This document shows, one piece after another, positions 27,420-35,756 of a DNA stretch of 64,000 bases (position 1 is the first letter of the stretch; every line of letters starts with the position of its first letter). The notes beneath the pieces were generated by a model. That model was not told the DNA's origin, did not search any database, and saw nothing but the letters and a program-made list of their open reading frames with translations. Location of the stretch: positions 1-64,000 of the forward strand of contig FR890577.1 of NCBI GenBank assembly GCA_000435075.1. The letters run 5' to 3'. Source of the stretch: Bacteroides sp. CAG:770 (GTDB lineage: Bacteria; Bacteroidota; Bacteroidia; Bacteroidales; UBA932). The translations under genes were made by a program, and so were the position numbers.

Positions 27420-28493
27420 TCAAGAACATTTTACCAGACTGTGTCCGTATCCGAGGCCGTCAGTGATACTTTCCACCTTCAGGCCGGCTTCATTGATCAT
27501 AAGTTCCAGACGCTCACTGAAGAACATCTTGCTGTTTCCGTTTGCCATTGCCGTGAAATAGACGCTGGTCTGGGCAAGGTCGAAAGATGCCGTATCGAAG
27601 TGCTGCCTGTCCCATAAAGTCTCCATAATGAACACTTTGGCTCCAGATTTGAGGGAGGAGGCCACCCTTCTGAGGATGCTCACGACCTGTTCTTCTGAAA
27701 AACAGTCCAGAAACTGGCTCATCCACACGACATCGAAGCCGCCCGGGATTTCGGTGTCTTCTTTAAGGAGGTCGCCCGGATAAGTATGAATTCGTCCGGC
27801 ATCAGGCTTTCCTGATATATTATTCTGGAGAAGTCCTATTTGCTGAGGCAGGTCCATCACGGTAACATTGACCTCAGGATATTTCTCTACGCATTTCAGC
27901 GCGAATCTTCCGGTATTTCCGCCGATGTCGAGGACTGACTTGACATTGTCTTCGAAAACCAGAGGCATCGCCTGCTCGAATGAATTGTCCGAATAGAAAT
28001 GGTCGAACCCGAACCAGCTTTTCTGTACCTGCTCCGGCAGAGAGGACAATCCCTCATAAAGAGTCGGCCAGTCGCCAAGTTCCTTGAGGCCGGCAGGGCG
28101 CCCCTCTCGAAGAGCCTCGTCCAGATGGAAAAGCCCCTTGTAATTCACGTCATGGTTGAAGTCAATGTCGGCACGCACCATAGGATCGTTCAGGAGAAAC
28201 CACCCTATCTTGCTGACAGTAAATCTCTTGTCATTCAGAAATACAGTTCCGGCGGTCAAAGAGGACTCCAGAAGGACAGCGACGGCATACACCGACAATC
28301 CTGTCTTTTCCGATATTTCTTCGACTGTCATTCCGGCAGGCGTCTTTCTACCGGCCTCTTCGAGCATACCGAAAATGCCGTACTTTACCATCAGGCGGCT
28401 TACCTGAAACACTATCGGCGCGAAGGCTATCTTGTGTGCCTCGCGCTGCGCATCCTGTGCTGACATTCTGCACCCTTTGTACTTCGGATCCAT
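27420..28493 (-). CDS. SAM-dependent methyltransferase with winged-helix N-terminus
   Basis: A 357-residue class I methyltransferase of the O-methyltransferase (acetylserotonin-type) layout. An N-terminal winged helix (about 45-105, EEISEKTGLSVYAVAVLLES) is followed by the SAM fold with VLDIGGNTGRFALK, then GDLLKED and VVWMSQFLDCFSEEQ. Aryl head-group methylation is the known role of such enzymes in aryl-polyene and flexirubin pathways. It is 3 bases from the acyltransferase gene and part of the biosynthetic block. Length and motifs look intact. Confidence 0.85.
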   Translation of the reverse strand: MDPKYKGCRMSAQDAQREAHKIAFAPIVFQVSRLMVKYGIFGMLEEAGRKTPAGMTVEEISEKTGLSVYAVAVLLESSLTAGTVFLNDKRFTVSKIGWFLLNDPMVRADIDFNHDVNYKGLFHLDEALREGRPAGLKELGDWPTLYEGLSSLPEQVQKSWFGFDHFYSDNSFEQAMPLVFEDNVKSVLDIGGNTGRFALKCVEKYPEVNVTVMDLPQQIGLLQNNISGKPDAGRIHTYPGDLLKEDTEIPGGFDVVWMSQFLDCFSEEQVVSILRRVASSLKSGAKVFIMETLWDRQHFDTASFDLAQTSVYFTAMANGNSKMFFSERLELMINEAGLKVESITDGLGYGHSLVKCS

Positions 28494-28496
28494 ATT

Positions 28497-29387
28497 TTAG
28501 GTTCTTAAATTCCAGAAATCATAATAATTGTACCACTGCTCGGGATGAAGTCTCAGCTCATTTTCCAAAGAGACTGTAAACTGATCCACAATCGCATCTT
28601 CCACGCCTCTGCGTCCGGATGGGACATCCGCCTTCACAAATTTGAAGCTGTATGTCCTATGTACCTCACGTACAGCATAATAGAAGATTACCGGCACATG
28701 GATTCTCGCAGCTATATGGAACGGACCGAACGGGAGACGGATATCTCTTCCCAGCATCTTCCCATCCAGAAGTTTCTCTTCATTGACATATCTGTCCGCC
28801 ATGAAACAGACAAGCTCACCTCTGCTTAGAGCCTCCGTTATCATGAAGACGTGGGCAATGTTGTCCTTGTTCACAGGTATGATTTTGAATGCTGCGTCAG
28901 GGTCCTGATTCTTGGCCAGGACTTCCTTGATGTCAGCATGTTCATTGTCATACATTACCAGATTCAGTTTTGCTCTGAATTCCTTGAAGAATGGCTCCCC
29001 TGCCGCCCAGTTTCCGAAATGCGCACCCATGACTATGGCCCCGTCCCCGGCCAATACCGAATCGCGCATAAGTTCGAGATTCTCAAACTCAAACCGGAAT
29101 CTGTCCTGAAGGCCGGCGGAAATGGCGAATCTGTCAATGATGGACTGGCCGAAAGAGTAATAGTTCTTCCAGATGAAAATGGCAGACTTCAATACGCCGT
29201 ATCCCAGAACTTTTCTGGCATAATGCCATATCTCTACAGTGGAACGAGGTGCCGCCGGGATGAAATAAAAGGACACAAAAAAAAGAAGGACATAGGCTGT
29301 CCCCAGTCCGCAATGCTTTATCAGAAATATGAAGATTGCGTAACCAGTCTTTCCTCCTCTGGATTTACCCTGCCAGCCTCTTGCCAT
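28497..29387 (-). CDS. LpxL/HtrB-type acyltransferase with altered catalytic motif
   Basis: A 296-residue membrane-anchored lysophospholipid/lipid A acyltransferase-family protein, with an N-terminal hydrophobic helix and the block MGAHFGNWAAGEP. In the family the motif is HX4(D/E), usually HFGNWE; here position +5 is Ala and the nearest acid is Glu at +8. Later segments (VNEEKLLDGKMLGRDIRLPFGP, in part) fit the family. In flexirubin and aryl-polyene clusters this protein is thought to acylate the lipid acceptor. The missing acid means either a shifted catalytic dyad or loss of activity. Confidence 0.85.
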   Translation of the reverse strand: MARGWQGKSRGGKTGYAIFIFLIKHCGLGTAYVLLFFVSFYFIPAAPRSTVEIWHYARKVLGYGVLKSAIFIWKNYYSFGQSIIDRFAISAGLQDRFRFEFENLELMRDSVLAGDGAIVMGAHFGNWAAGEPFFKEFRAKLNLVMYDNEHADIKEVLAKNQDPDAAFKIIPVNKDNIAHVFMITEALSRGELVCFMADRYVNEEKLLDGKMLGRDIRLPFGPFHIAARIHVPVIFYYAVREVHRTYSFKFVKADVPSGRRGVEDAIVDQFTVSLENELRLHPEQWYNYYDFWNLRT

Positions 29388-29418
29388 ATTACATATTCAA
29401 GTTTAGCAAGCTATACCA

Positions 29419-29670
29419 TTACTTGCAGATATCCAATCTTTCACAGAGAAAGTCATAGAAATCGGCGAAAGTCTTGACCGATGCAAAATCCTCTTTTTTC
29501 ATGACATAGCCGAAATTCTTTTCCACAAGCACGACAACATCTACTATATCCAGGCTGTCGAGATCCAAGACTCCCATCAGTGATGCATCCGGCTGCATGT
29601 CAGCCACATCCGCCTCAAACTCCTCGGACAACACTTCATTGACTTTATTTATAAGTTCTTCCCTGGTCAT
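29419..29670 (-). CDS. Acyl carrier protein, first gene of the biosynthetic block
   Basis: An 83-residue ACP with LDLDSLDIVDVVV (phosphopantetheine Ser39). It differs from the second cluster ACP, as usual for clusters with one ACP for priming or the starter and one for elongation. It leads the operon ACP, acyltransferase, methyltransferase, KS fusion, ACP, KS, factor, deacetylase. A near-match to a -7 box (TAAATTCG on the minus strand) is seen about 25 bases upstream. Confidence 0.93.
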   Translation of the reverse strand: MTREELINKVNEVLSEEFEADVADMQPDASLMGVLDLDSLDIVDVVVLVEKNFGYVMKKEDFASVKTFADFYDFLCERLDICK

Positions 29671-29840
29671 TTATTCAATTCTTAAAGTCCGCGAATTTAG
29701 TTATTTCTCGCGTCTTTTCAAAGAAGGCCGTACCAGCAAGCATATTAAGTGACATTCGAAAAATAACCTGCCTCATCTTAAGGAATCCTTACCAAAAGGC
29801 ACTTTCCGAAAAAATGTGAGCCTGTTCGCGGGAAATATAT

Positions 29841-29848
29841 TAACTTTG
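29841..29848 (+). promoter_or_regulatory. -7 promoter box of the lipoprotein/PagL-like operon
   Basis: TAACTTTG is a perfect -7 match, 46 bases before the ATG at 29895. The -33 region has no clear TTTG. Confidence 0.55.
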
Positions 29849-29894
29849 TGGTGCACATAAGTTTGCAGGCCTGAATTTGTTTAGACGACAGACA

Positions 29895-30422
29895 ATGACA
29901 TTGAAAAATTTCATCTTGACAGCGTTCCTTGCGGTCATGACCGCATGCAATCCCGGTGTGTTCGTAAATGACATCGGGCCTTCGGCCAAGGAACTGACTT
30001 TCAGCGCGGCCGGAGAGACCAAGGAAATCAGATTCAACAGCAGCGACTGGGGAATCATCGAATTGAGGGCCGGAATGAATGTATTGAACGTGACTGTCTA
30101 TCCCGACAATGATGAGCCGTTCACGACGACCTCTCCGAAACTTTACGGCACCGGCAGGATTATAGTAGATTTCGGAGACGGAAGCGAGTGGAAAATCGTC
30201 AGACCGACTGGAAAATCCATGGTCATCACTTCTGGAAGAAACAACATGTCCTACTACCGGTGTTTCTCCATGATATTGTCCAACAATGTGAGCCAGGAGT
30301 CAATCGATATTCTCCAAAAATCAGGTTCCCAGGATTCTGACGATACAGGTCCAGTCTCTATCGGGCTTAATGATGACCAGGACAATGACCAGACACCTTT
30401 CGGTAATATAAATCAGATATGA
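29895..30422 (+). CDS. Lipoprotein with BACON-like beta domain
   Basis: A 175-residue protein with a signal peptide ending VMTAC (Cys18). The mature part begins with a strand pattern like BACON domains (LTFSAAGETKEIRFNSSDW), followed by further strands and an acidic, low-complexity tail rich in Asp, Asn and Gln. No enzyme motif is seen. A TTG start at 29877 is in frame but gives a poorer signal sequence. It overlaps the next gene by the ATGA at 30419-30422, so it probably works with the outer-membrane protein encoded there. Confidence 0.65.
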   Translation: MTLKNFILTAFLAVMTACNPGVFVNDIGPSAKELTFSAAGETKEIRFNSSDWGIIELRAGMNVLNVTVYPDNDEPFTTTSPKLYGTGRIIVDFGDGSEWKIVRPTGKSMVITSGRNNMSYYRCFSMILSNNVSQESIDILQKSGSQDSDDTGPVSIGLNDDQDNDQTPFGNINQI

Positions 30423-31720
30423 AAAGGCAAAGAATAACTGTGTGGCTTCTTGCTGTCTTTGTCGGGATGTCCGTCTCGGCATCTCCGGCCTTCGGGCATG
30501 ACGGATATGACGATAAAAAGGTCACTCACCATGTCGGCCTGGACGCCAGAGGTTCGTGGCTGGTTCCGACGCATCAGTTTTTCAGCGGAGAAAACAAATT
30601 GGGCAAACCTCTGGACAAAGCCGTCTCCGCACACCTGCAGTATTCGTTTTCTTTTCCGGAGGCGAGTGTCTTCGGACAGATTTATCCCACTGCATATCAG
30701 GGAGTCGGAGTAGCATGGAACAACTTCTTCGACCCCGAGGAAATGGGGTCACCGGCTGCCGTCTATGTCTTTCAGGGCGCCCAAATAGCAAAGATCGGGA
30801 GGAAGGTTTCGCTGGATTATGAGTGGAATTTCGGCGTATCTGCAGGCTGGCATCCATATCGCGAAAATCTCGACGGAAGCGGAAGGGAAAATGTCGCCAA
30901 TCAGGTTGTCGGGTCCAAGGTCAATGCCTATATCAATGCGGGGCTCATGGTTTCATGGAGGCCCACACCGGCATTGACCATCAACGGAGGCATTGACCTG
31001 AGCCATTTTTCTAATGGCAACACGGTTTATCCGAACGGCGGCGTCAATCTTCTGGGCGCGAGAATCGGCGCAGCCTACAGCTTTGGTGCCGAGAAAGTTA
31101 GGGAGCCGTCGCTGGACAATCATGCCCTCTTTTGCTCCAATGATTTCATGACCGGACTGAAAAACCGGGAGATGGAAAGGTCAGATTTCAGCAAAGATTT
31201 CAAGCATAGGTTTTCGGTAGATATAACCGTATTCGGCGCCGGAAGGGCAAAGGGAATAAAGAGAGACAATGAGAGCTTTATCTGCAAGGGCAGATTCGGC
31301 ATTCTCGGCGTCAATGTCAATCCGTTATACCGCGTCAACAAGTTCCTCCAGGCCGGTTTTTCCGTGGACGTGCAATATGACGAAAGTGCCAATATACAGA
31401 ACCACGTAGCCGGTACGGTGGCCACTGACACGGGCTACGAACTCAGATTCTATCGTCCACCACTGAAAGAACAGCTTGCAGCAGGCCTGTCGCTTCGCGC
31501 CGAGCTGATGATGCCTATTTTCACTGTCAATGTCGGTATCGGCCACAATGTCATATACAAAGGCGACGACCTGGCCGGTTGGTACCAGATCGTCGCTCTT
31601 AAAGCAAGCCTTACAAGTCATATTTTCCTGCATATCGGCTACAAACTCAACAAGTTCCATGATCCGAACAATCTGATGCTCGGGGTCGGTTTCAAGTTCG
31701 GAGGCAGCCGGAAGATTTGA
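30419..31720 (+). CDS. PagL-like outer-membrane lipid A deacylase / acyloxyacyl hydrolase family protein
   Basis: A 433-residue protein with a cleavable signal (ends near SPAFGHD). The first 200 residues fit the PagL/acyloxyacyl-hydrolase barrel of Bacteroidota, with the active-site-like segment DLSHFSNGNTVYPNGG: His and Ser in the PagL H-x-S pair. The acid third member is not obvious. The second half repeats the barrel-like pattern (strands such as RFSVDITVFGAG, then FLHIGYKLNKFHDP and GVGFKFG at the C-terminus, ending in an aromatic-rich strand). It is larger than classical PagL (about 170 residues). It may remove a lipid A acyl chain at the outer membrane. Confidence 0.62.
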   Translation: MKRQRITVWLLAVFVGMSVSASPAFGHDGYDDKKVTHHVGLDARGSWLVPTHQFFSGENKLGKPLDKAVSAHLQYSFSFPEASVFGQIYPTAYQGVGVAWNNFFDPEEMGSPAAVYVFQGAQIAKIGRKVSLDYEWNFGVSAGWHPYRENLDGSGRENVANQVVGSKVNAYINAGLMVSWRPTPALTINGGIDLSHFSNGNTVYPNGGVNLLGARIGAAYSFGAEKVREPSLDNHALFCSNDFMTGLKNREMERSDFSKDFKHRFSVDITVFGAGRAKGIKRDNESFICKGRFGILGVNVNPLYRVNKFLQAGFSVDVQYDESANIQNHVAGTVATDTGYELRFYRPPLKEQLAAGLSLRAELMMPIFTVNVGIGHNVIYKGDDLAGWYQIVALKASLTSHIFLHIGYKLNKFHDPNNLMLGVGFKFGGSRKI

Positions 31721-31795
31721 TGTCATTCAGGGGTTCACCATGGCCAGACGACTCATTTCGAGTTCGCCGGGATGACTTGAGTACATTGAATGATC

Positions 31796-33757
31796 CTATT
31801 TCTTCAGAACCGGCAGTTCCAGATATGAAACTGCAGATTTGACTGTGATGTCAGCTGTTTTGTAGGCATCAGCTGTCGCTGTATTCTGGTTCTCGACCCA
31901 TGTCTGAGGGTTCATAGCAATCAGCGGAAACCAGCTTCCCTGCACCTGCACCATAACCTGATGTCCAGGCATGAAGATGTGGTCAATGTCGCACATCGGA
32001 AATTCCACTCTGACTGTTTTTCCGGATTTCACAGGTTCTCCCTTGTCGAATCCTCCGCTATATCTTACAGGCATAACATCGCCTCTTACAAGCATTTGAT
32101 AGCCGTCCGGACGTACGTCAATGAGTTTCACGATAATATCCGCGTCCGCGAGCTTTTCCGCACCGTCAACGCTCATTTCAATGACAACGTTTACCGGTCC
32201 CGCAAGATGCAGTTCTTCTGTCAATGTCTCTGCGCGATATGTCAAAACGTCTTTTCTTTCAGATGCAAAGGTCTGGTCTGCAACCATATACGCTCGGTCT
32301 CGGCTTGTAGCCTTGCTATTCATATATGGTACCGGATTCTGCGGGTCTGATGTGATTCTGCGGCTGCCTTTCTGAGGTTTGCCTCTGCCTTCCATTACGA
32401 GTTCGCCGTTTCCGGAGAGATACAATTTACTGAATTTCATATCTTTAGGTGGCCAGACGTCGTATGATCCGGTAAGTGTGGCAGCATTGACCCCGACCAT
32501 TTTTGACTTCATTGTCTCTGACGATGGAAGGACATTGACCTTGGCCGGTGCTTTTCCTTTTCCTTCGAGGTAGTAGGCGAAGAACGGGTATTCGACGCAG
32601 TCCTGGTACCATGCGCCTGAGGCTTCGCCGAAGTATGCCTCCGACAGGTGATTGATGGTTCTGTTGTTCCATCCGCCGTGGTACCATGGGCCGGCTGCGA
32701 GGTACAATTCGCTTTCCGGGGACAGTTCTTTCATCTTGTAATATGTTCTGAACGCGCCGTAGCAGTCTTCCGCGTCGTAGAATCCGCCTGTGACGAGCAT
32801 AGGGATTTTTATGTCAATGAGGTGAAGGCTTGGATCTCTGTCAATCCAGAACTGGTCGCGGTCAGGGTGTTTCATCATGTCTGACCAGAATCTCAAGCTG
32901 TCTCCGAAGAAGGCAGAGAGTTCGTCCATCGGCTTGCCTCTGAAGTACTCGTAGATGTCTTCCTTGATTTTTACGAGGTTTGACATGCCTACAGCAGATG
33001 GTTTCCTGAATTCTCTATAGAATCCGCCTCCAAATCTGTAACTATCTGTAAGACAGAGTGCTCCATTGTGGTGTGCGTCGTCACCCATGTACCAGTCTGT
33101 AGCCGGAGCCTGAGGTGATACGGCCTTGATTGCAGGGTGTTTTGCCAATGTTGCCATAGTGGTGTAGAATCCGCCATAGGAAACGCCTTTCACTCCGACG
33201 ATTCCAGTGTTTTTGGTGTTTGCGAGCAGCCATTCAACGCTGTCATATACGTCAGTGGCGTCGTCTGTCTGCACTTTTCCATCCACGACGACTGTGTCCG
33301 CGGCGCCGTCAACGCCAGATACATACGGCCTCATGTTTTCGTATGTTCCGGTGCTCAGGAATTTGCCCCTGACATTCTGTACGACAATGATATATCCGTC
33401 CGCGACATAGTTTGCCATATCGCCGGTCAACCCGCTGTAATACACTCCTCGAATTTTTCCGTTCTCTGTTTCACCCGGTTTAAGTCCATATGGTTTCCGC
33501 GAATACGGTGTCAATGTCAGCATGATCGGAGACTTCTGTTTCCCGATTCTGCCCAAGTATTCGTCTGTCGGTTCGTATATCGCCGTGTAGATTTCTTCTC
33601 CGTCCCTAACTTCGACCATGACTTCCCTCTTGGTATAGTTTTCATTAAGCCATGAGTCATTTACAATCCGTCCGTTCTGGGCCGATGCGATGGTTGTGCC
33701 CATCAATAGTGCCTGCACAATGGTCAGAGAAGCTGCAATCTTCAGTTTTTTCTTCAT
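31796..33757 (-). CDS. Secreted CocE/NonD (S15) alpha/beta hydrolase
   Basis: A 653-residue exported hydrolase with a signal peptide (ends near ASAQ). The catalytic domain has GVKGVSYGGFYTTMATL (nucleophile Ser in GVSYGG), a cap domain, then Asp in GGFYDAEDCYG and His in AAGPWYHGG as the probable triad. The C-terminal X-Pro-dipeptidyl-peptidase-like jelly roll follows (YRAETLTEELHLAGPV, in part). Family members hydrolyse esters, beta-lactam-type amides or X-Pro peptides; the substrate is unknown. A promoter is seen at 33835-33865. Confidence 0.9.
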   Translation of the reverse strand: MKKKLKIAASLTIVQALLMGTTIASAQNGRIVNDSWLNENYTKREVMVEVRDGEEIYTAIYEPTDEYLGRIGKQKSPIMLTLTPYSRKPYGLKPGETENGKIRGVYYSGLTGDMANYVADGYIIVVQNVRGKFLSTGTYENMRPYVSGVDGAADTVVVDGKVQTDDATDVYDSVEWLLANTKNTGIVGVKGVSYGGFYTTMATLAKHPAIKAVSPQAPATDWYMGDDAHHNGALCLTDSYRFGGGFYREFRKPSAVGMSNLVKIKEDIYEYFRGKPMDELSAFFGDSLRFWSDMMKHPDRDQFWIDRDPSLHLIDIKIPMLVTGGFYDAEDCYGAFRTYYKMKELSPESELYLAAGPWYHGGWNNRTINHLSEAYFGEASGAWYQDCVEYPFFAYYLEGKGKAPAKVNVLPSSETMKSKMVGVNAATLTGSYDVWPPKDMKFSKLYLSGNGELVMEGRGKPQKGSRRITSDPQNPVPYMNSKATSRDRAYMVADQTFASERKDVLTYRAETLTEELHLAGPVNVVIEMSVDGAEKLADADIIVKLIDVRPDGYQMLVRGDVMPVRYSGGFDKGEPVKSGKTVRVEFPMCDIDHIFMPGHQVMVQVQGSWFPLIAMNPQTWVENQNTATADAYKTADITVKSAVSYLELPVLKK

Positions 33758-33834
33758 TATCTAGTGTTTTTTGTCCTGTTTTATAGGGTTTGCGTCCTAT
33801 GAGTCTTTCCGCCCCGGCCGGGCGAAACAGAATG

Positions 33835-33865
33835 TAAAGTTAGGATAAGAAACGGAGAGGCGCAA
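33835..33865 (-). promoter_or_regulatory. Promoter of the CocE/S15 hydrolase gene
   Basis: On the minus strand TTG (33863-33865) and TAACTTTA (33835-33842; the last base departs from consensus) are 20 bases apart. The leader contains a loopless GC palindrome around 33810-33824. Confidence 0.45.
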
Positions 33866-34539
33866 GAGGAGAGTGGGAAACAAAGGATGTTTTCTCACAC
33901 CGTCTTTCAAGGGTGATGGCCTTAATCGACACGTCATAGATTTTCGTGATTGGTCACGCCTGTATGACATTGACAACGCCCTAGGGCCATTTGACGTGGC
34001 AGAGATTGACTTTCATGAGGTGGTTCATGACTAAGATACATCTGCGTGGCTATGCCGCGTGGACACCCGCGGAATTTTAGAATCATCCGTCCGGGACGAA
34101 TTCCGGCAGTCGGGACGATGCCACGGCCCTCTCTGTAACACATTGATAATCAAGGACCGTTTATTTTAAGCGTGGATTTCCGATGATTTTTTGGCCACTA
34201 ATCCACATCAAATTTTATAACACCCTATGAATCAAACTATTGCAAAACTCGATGTGGCGCCGTCCCGACAACAAAAGCGCGGAATCTCGGGACACAGGGT
34301 TTTTCCCTTGTCCAGGAATGGGGAAAGATGGAAATGAACCCAATATGAACTTGTTTCATTAAGAAATATTGACGACCATTGCAACCAACAAAGATTAGTG
34401 AGGTTTCTAGACTACAGATGTGTATAATGCCAAAGATATTATAAGTATTTAGAGAGTTTTAAATCTGAACAACATAATATCCCCAACTAAAGTTTTTTTG
34501 CAAAAACAAACTTTTTAACAATAGTATTTCAGCATTGAT
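33866..34539. other. Noncoding stretch at the left edge of the island
   Basis: No convincing gene. Small stems are seen: CGTGA/TCACG (33945-33958) and CCGCG/CGCGG (34055-34072). A minus-strand open frame at 33934-34143 shows no family features. Base composition drops to AT-rich after about 34140, and CATTGAC heptamers stop at 33967. Just before the next gene, AAAGTTT (34489-34495) and AAACTTT (34508-34514) form an almost complete palindrome with TTTTGCAAAA at its centre, an operator or hairpin. Confidence 0.4.
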
Positions 34540-34857
34540 ATGAAAAGAGTTATTTTAATTATTGTGTTATGGATCGGCGTATTATCAACACCAGCCTTTG
34601 CTCAAATTGGTGGAATTGGATATACTCCGACATTTCAGGTTACAACCAGAAATCTCCGGCAGGTCGTATTAGACGATGGAATCTACAAAGTTTCCGTAGA
34701 ATGCCAATCACATACAGGACACAAGGCAACCTATACATTATATGTTAAAGTACAGCAGGATAATGTTACATACATATATTTTGACAATGGAGGATACATT
34801 CATAGTGGATATAATAATAGTGGCTATACCTGGCGAGGTGGAGGCATTCAAGTGTAG
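34540..34857 (+). CDS. Small secreted hypothetical protein
   Basis: A 105-residue protein with a clear signal peptide (ends PAFAQ) and an 80-residue mature part rich in beta strands and in Gly, Tyr and Asn at the end (YNNSGYTWRGG). I do not recognise a family. It lies alone in AT-rich DNA at the start of the accessory island, after a palindrome at 34489-34514. The signal peptide is the only functional hint. Confidence 0.6.
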   Translation: MKRVILIIVLWIGVLSTPAFAQIGGIGYTPTFQVTTRNLRQVVLDDGIYKVSVECQSHTGHKATYTLYVKVQQDNVTYIYFDNGGYIHSGYNNSGYTWRGGGIQV

Positions 34858-35094
34858 GAAAAGTTTGGTAATCTGCGGAATATGAAGTAATTTTGCTCAT
34901 GAAGTAAAGGAAAAATGTTTCTTGTTTTTAGCATTATAAAAATAACATTTAATCCTCTTATTACCAAATAATTATGAGGATTCCTTTACTTTCTTTATGA
35001 GTATTCAGGATAGATGATTACTCAAGTAATAGTTGCAACACGATAAATATTGCCATATGTGAAACAAAATGCGAATAGAATGGAGAATTATTCG

Positions 35095-35102
35095 TAAATT
35101 TG
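35095..35102 (+). promoter_or_regulatory. -7 promoter box of the candidate defence operon
   Basis: TAAATTTG matches the -7 consensus and lies 24 bases before the ATG at 35126. No clear -33 element. Confidence 0.45.
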
Positions 35103-35125
35103 AATTTGCTAAAAAGTGATTCGTA

Positions 35126-35701
35126 ATGCTTTATACAGAATATTTGGAATGCGCGAAAAAGCATGTTCTTGGATGCGGACAAATGCTCGCCTCATATAAA
35201 GAAGGCGGCCAAAATGATATCAACGTCTGGCTTGAACTTTATTATTTATCCGGATATATTCTGGAGGCTATTACCGTATATTCTGTGTATAAACTTGGAG
35301 GCTGGCAAAGCAATGTAGATATTCGAGTCCATGACAAGGTATTTGTCGATGCCAACAACGTAGACTTTTATGGATATGACAGAGTACTCAATACACCACA
35401 TGGCAAATCATATCCATACAGAGACCAAACCACATGTCCATTAGCTATTAAGCACCACAACTTTCGTGAAATCATCAACTCAAAACTTAGAATTGAGCCC
35501 TGCTTCAAAACTATCCCTTATTTTGGTACTTGTGACCCACGTGATATCGATAGCGACATTGTTACTTTACTCGATAACTGGAGCGTAAATGTACGCTATG
35601 AAAGTGCTGCGACGACATCTGCCAATTTGACAAAGGACAAAATCTCAAGGCTATATTCAACTTGTCTTTCAATAGTCACGGAGGTAATTAAAAACGTATA
35701 A
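35126..35701 (+). CDS. HEPN-like helical protein of the candidate defence operon
   Basis: A 191-residue protein of unknown family. The N-terminal part is helical with the pattern NVWLELYYLSGYILEAITVY, like the second helix of HEPN domains (AYYLAGYAVE type). The RX4-6H ribonuclease motif of catalytic HEPN proteins is not seen, so it may be a non-catalytic partner or only look similar. The remainder (about 75-191) has His- and Cys-containing segments (HHNFREIIN, YFGTCDPRD). It precedes the large ATPase by 55 bases and is on the same strand; the two are probably co-transcribed. The fold call is tentative. Confidence 0.5.
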   Translation: MLYTEYLECAKKHVLGCGQMLASYKEGGQNDINVWLELYYLSGYILEAITVYSVYKLGGWQSNVDIRVHDKVFVDANNVDFYGYDRVLNTPHGKSYPYRDQTTCPLAIKHHNFREIINSKLRIEPCFKTIPYFGTCDPRDIDSDIVTLLDNWSVNVRYESAATTSANLTKDKISRLYSTCLSIVTEVIKNV

Positions 35702-35756
35702 CAAGTTGTCGCACATTCAAAATCACCTTTCGATAACAAGATAATAGAATAAAAAT

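Noticed and set aside
33934..34143. Minus-strand 69-codon frame in the island border
   Set aside because: No promoter or family features; composition looks noncoding. A dispersed repeat could explain it, but I cannot support a gene.
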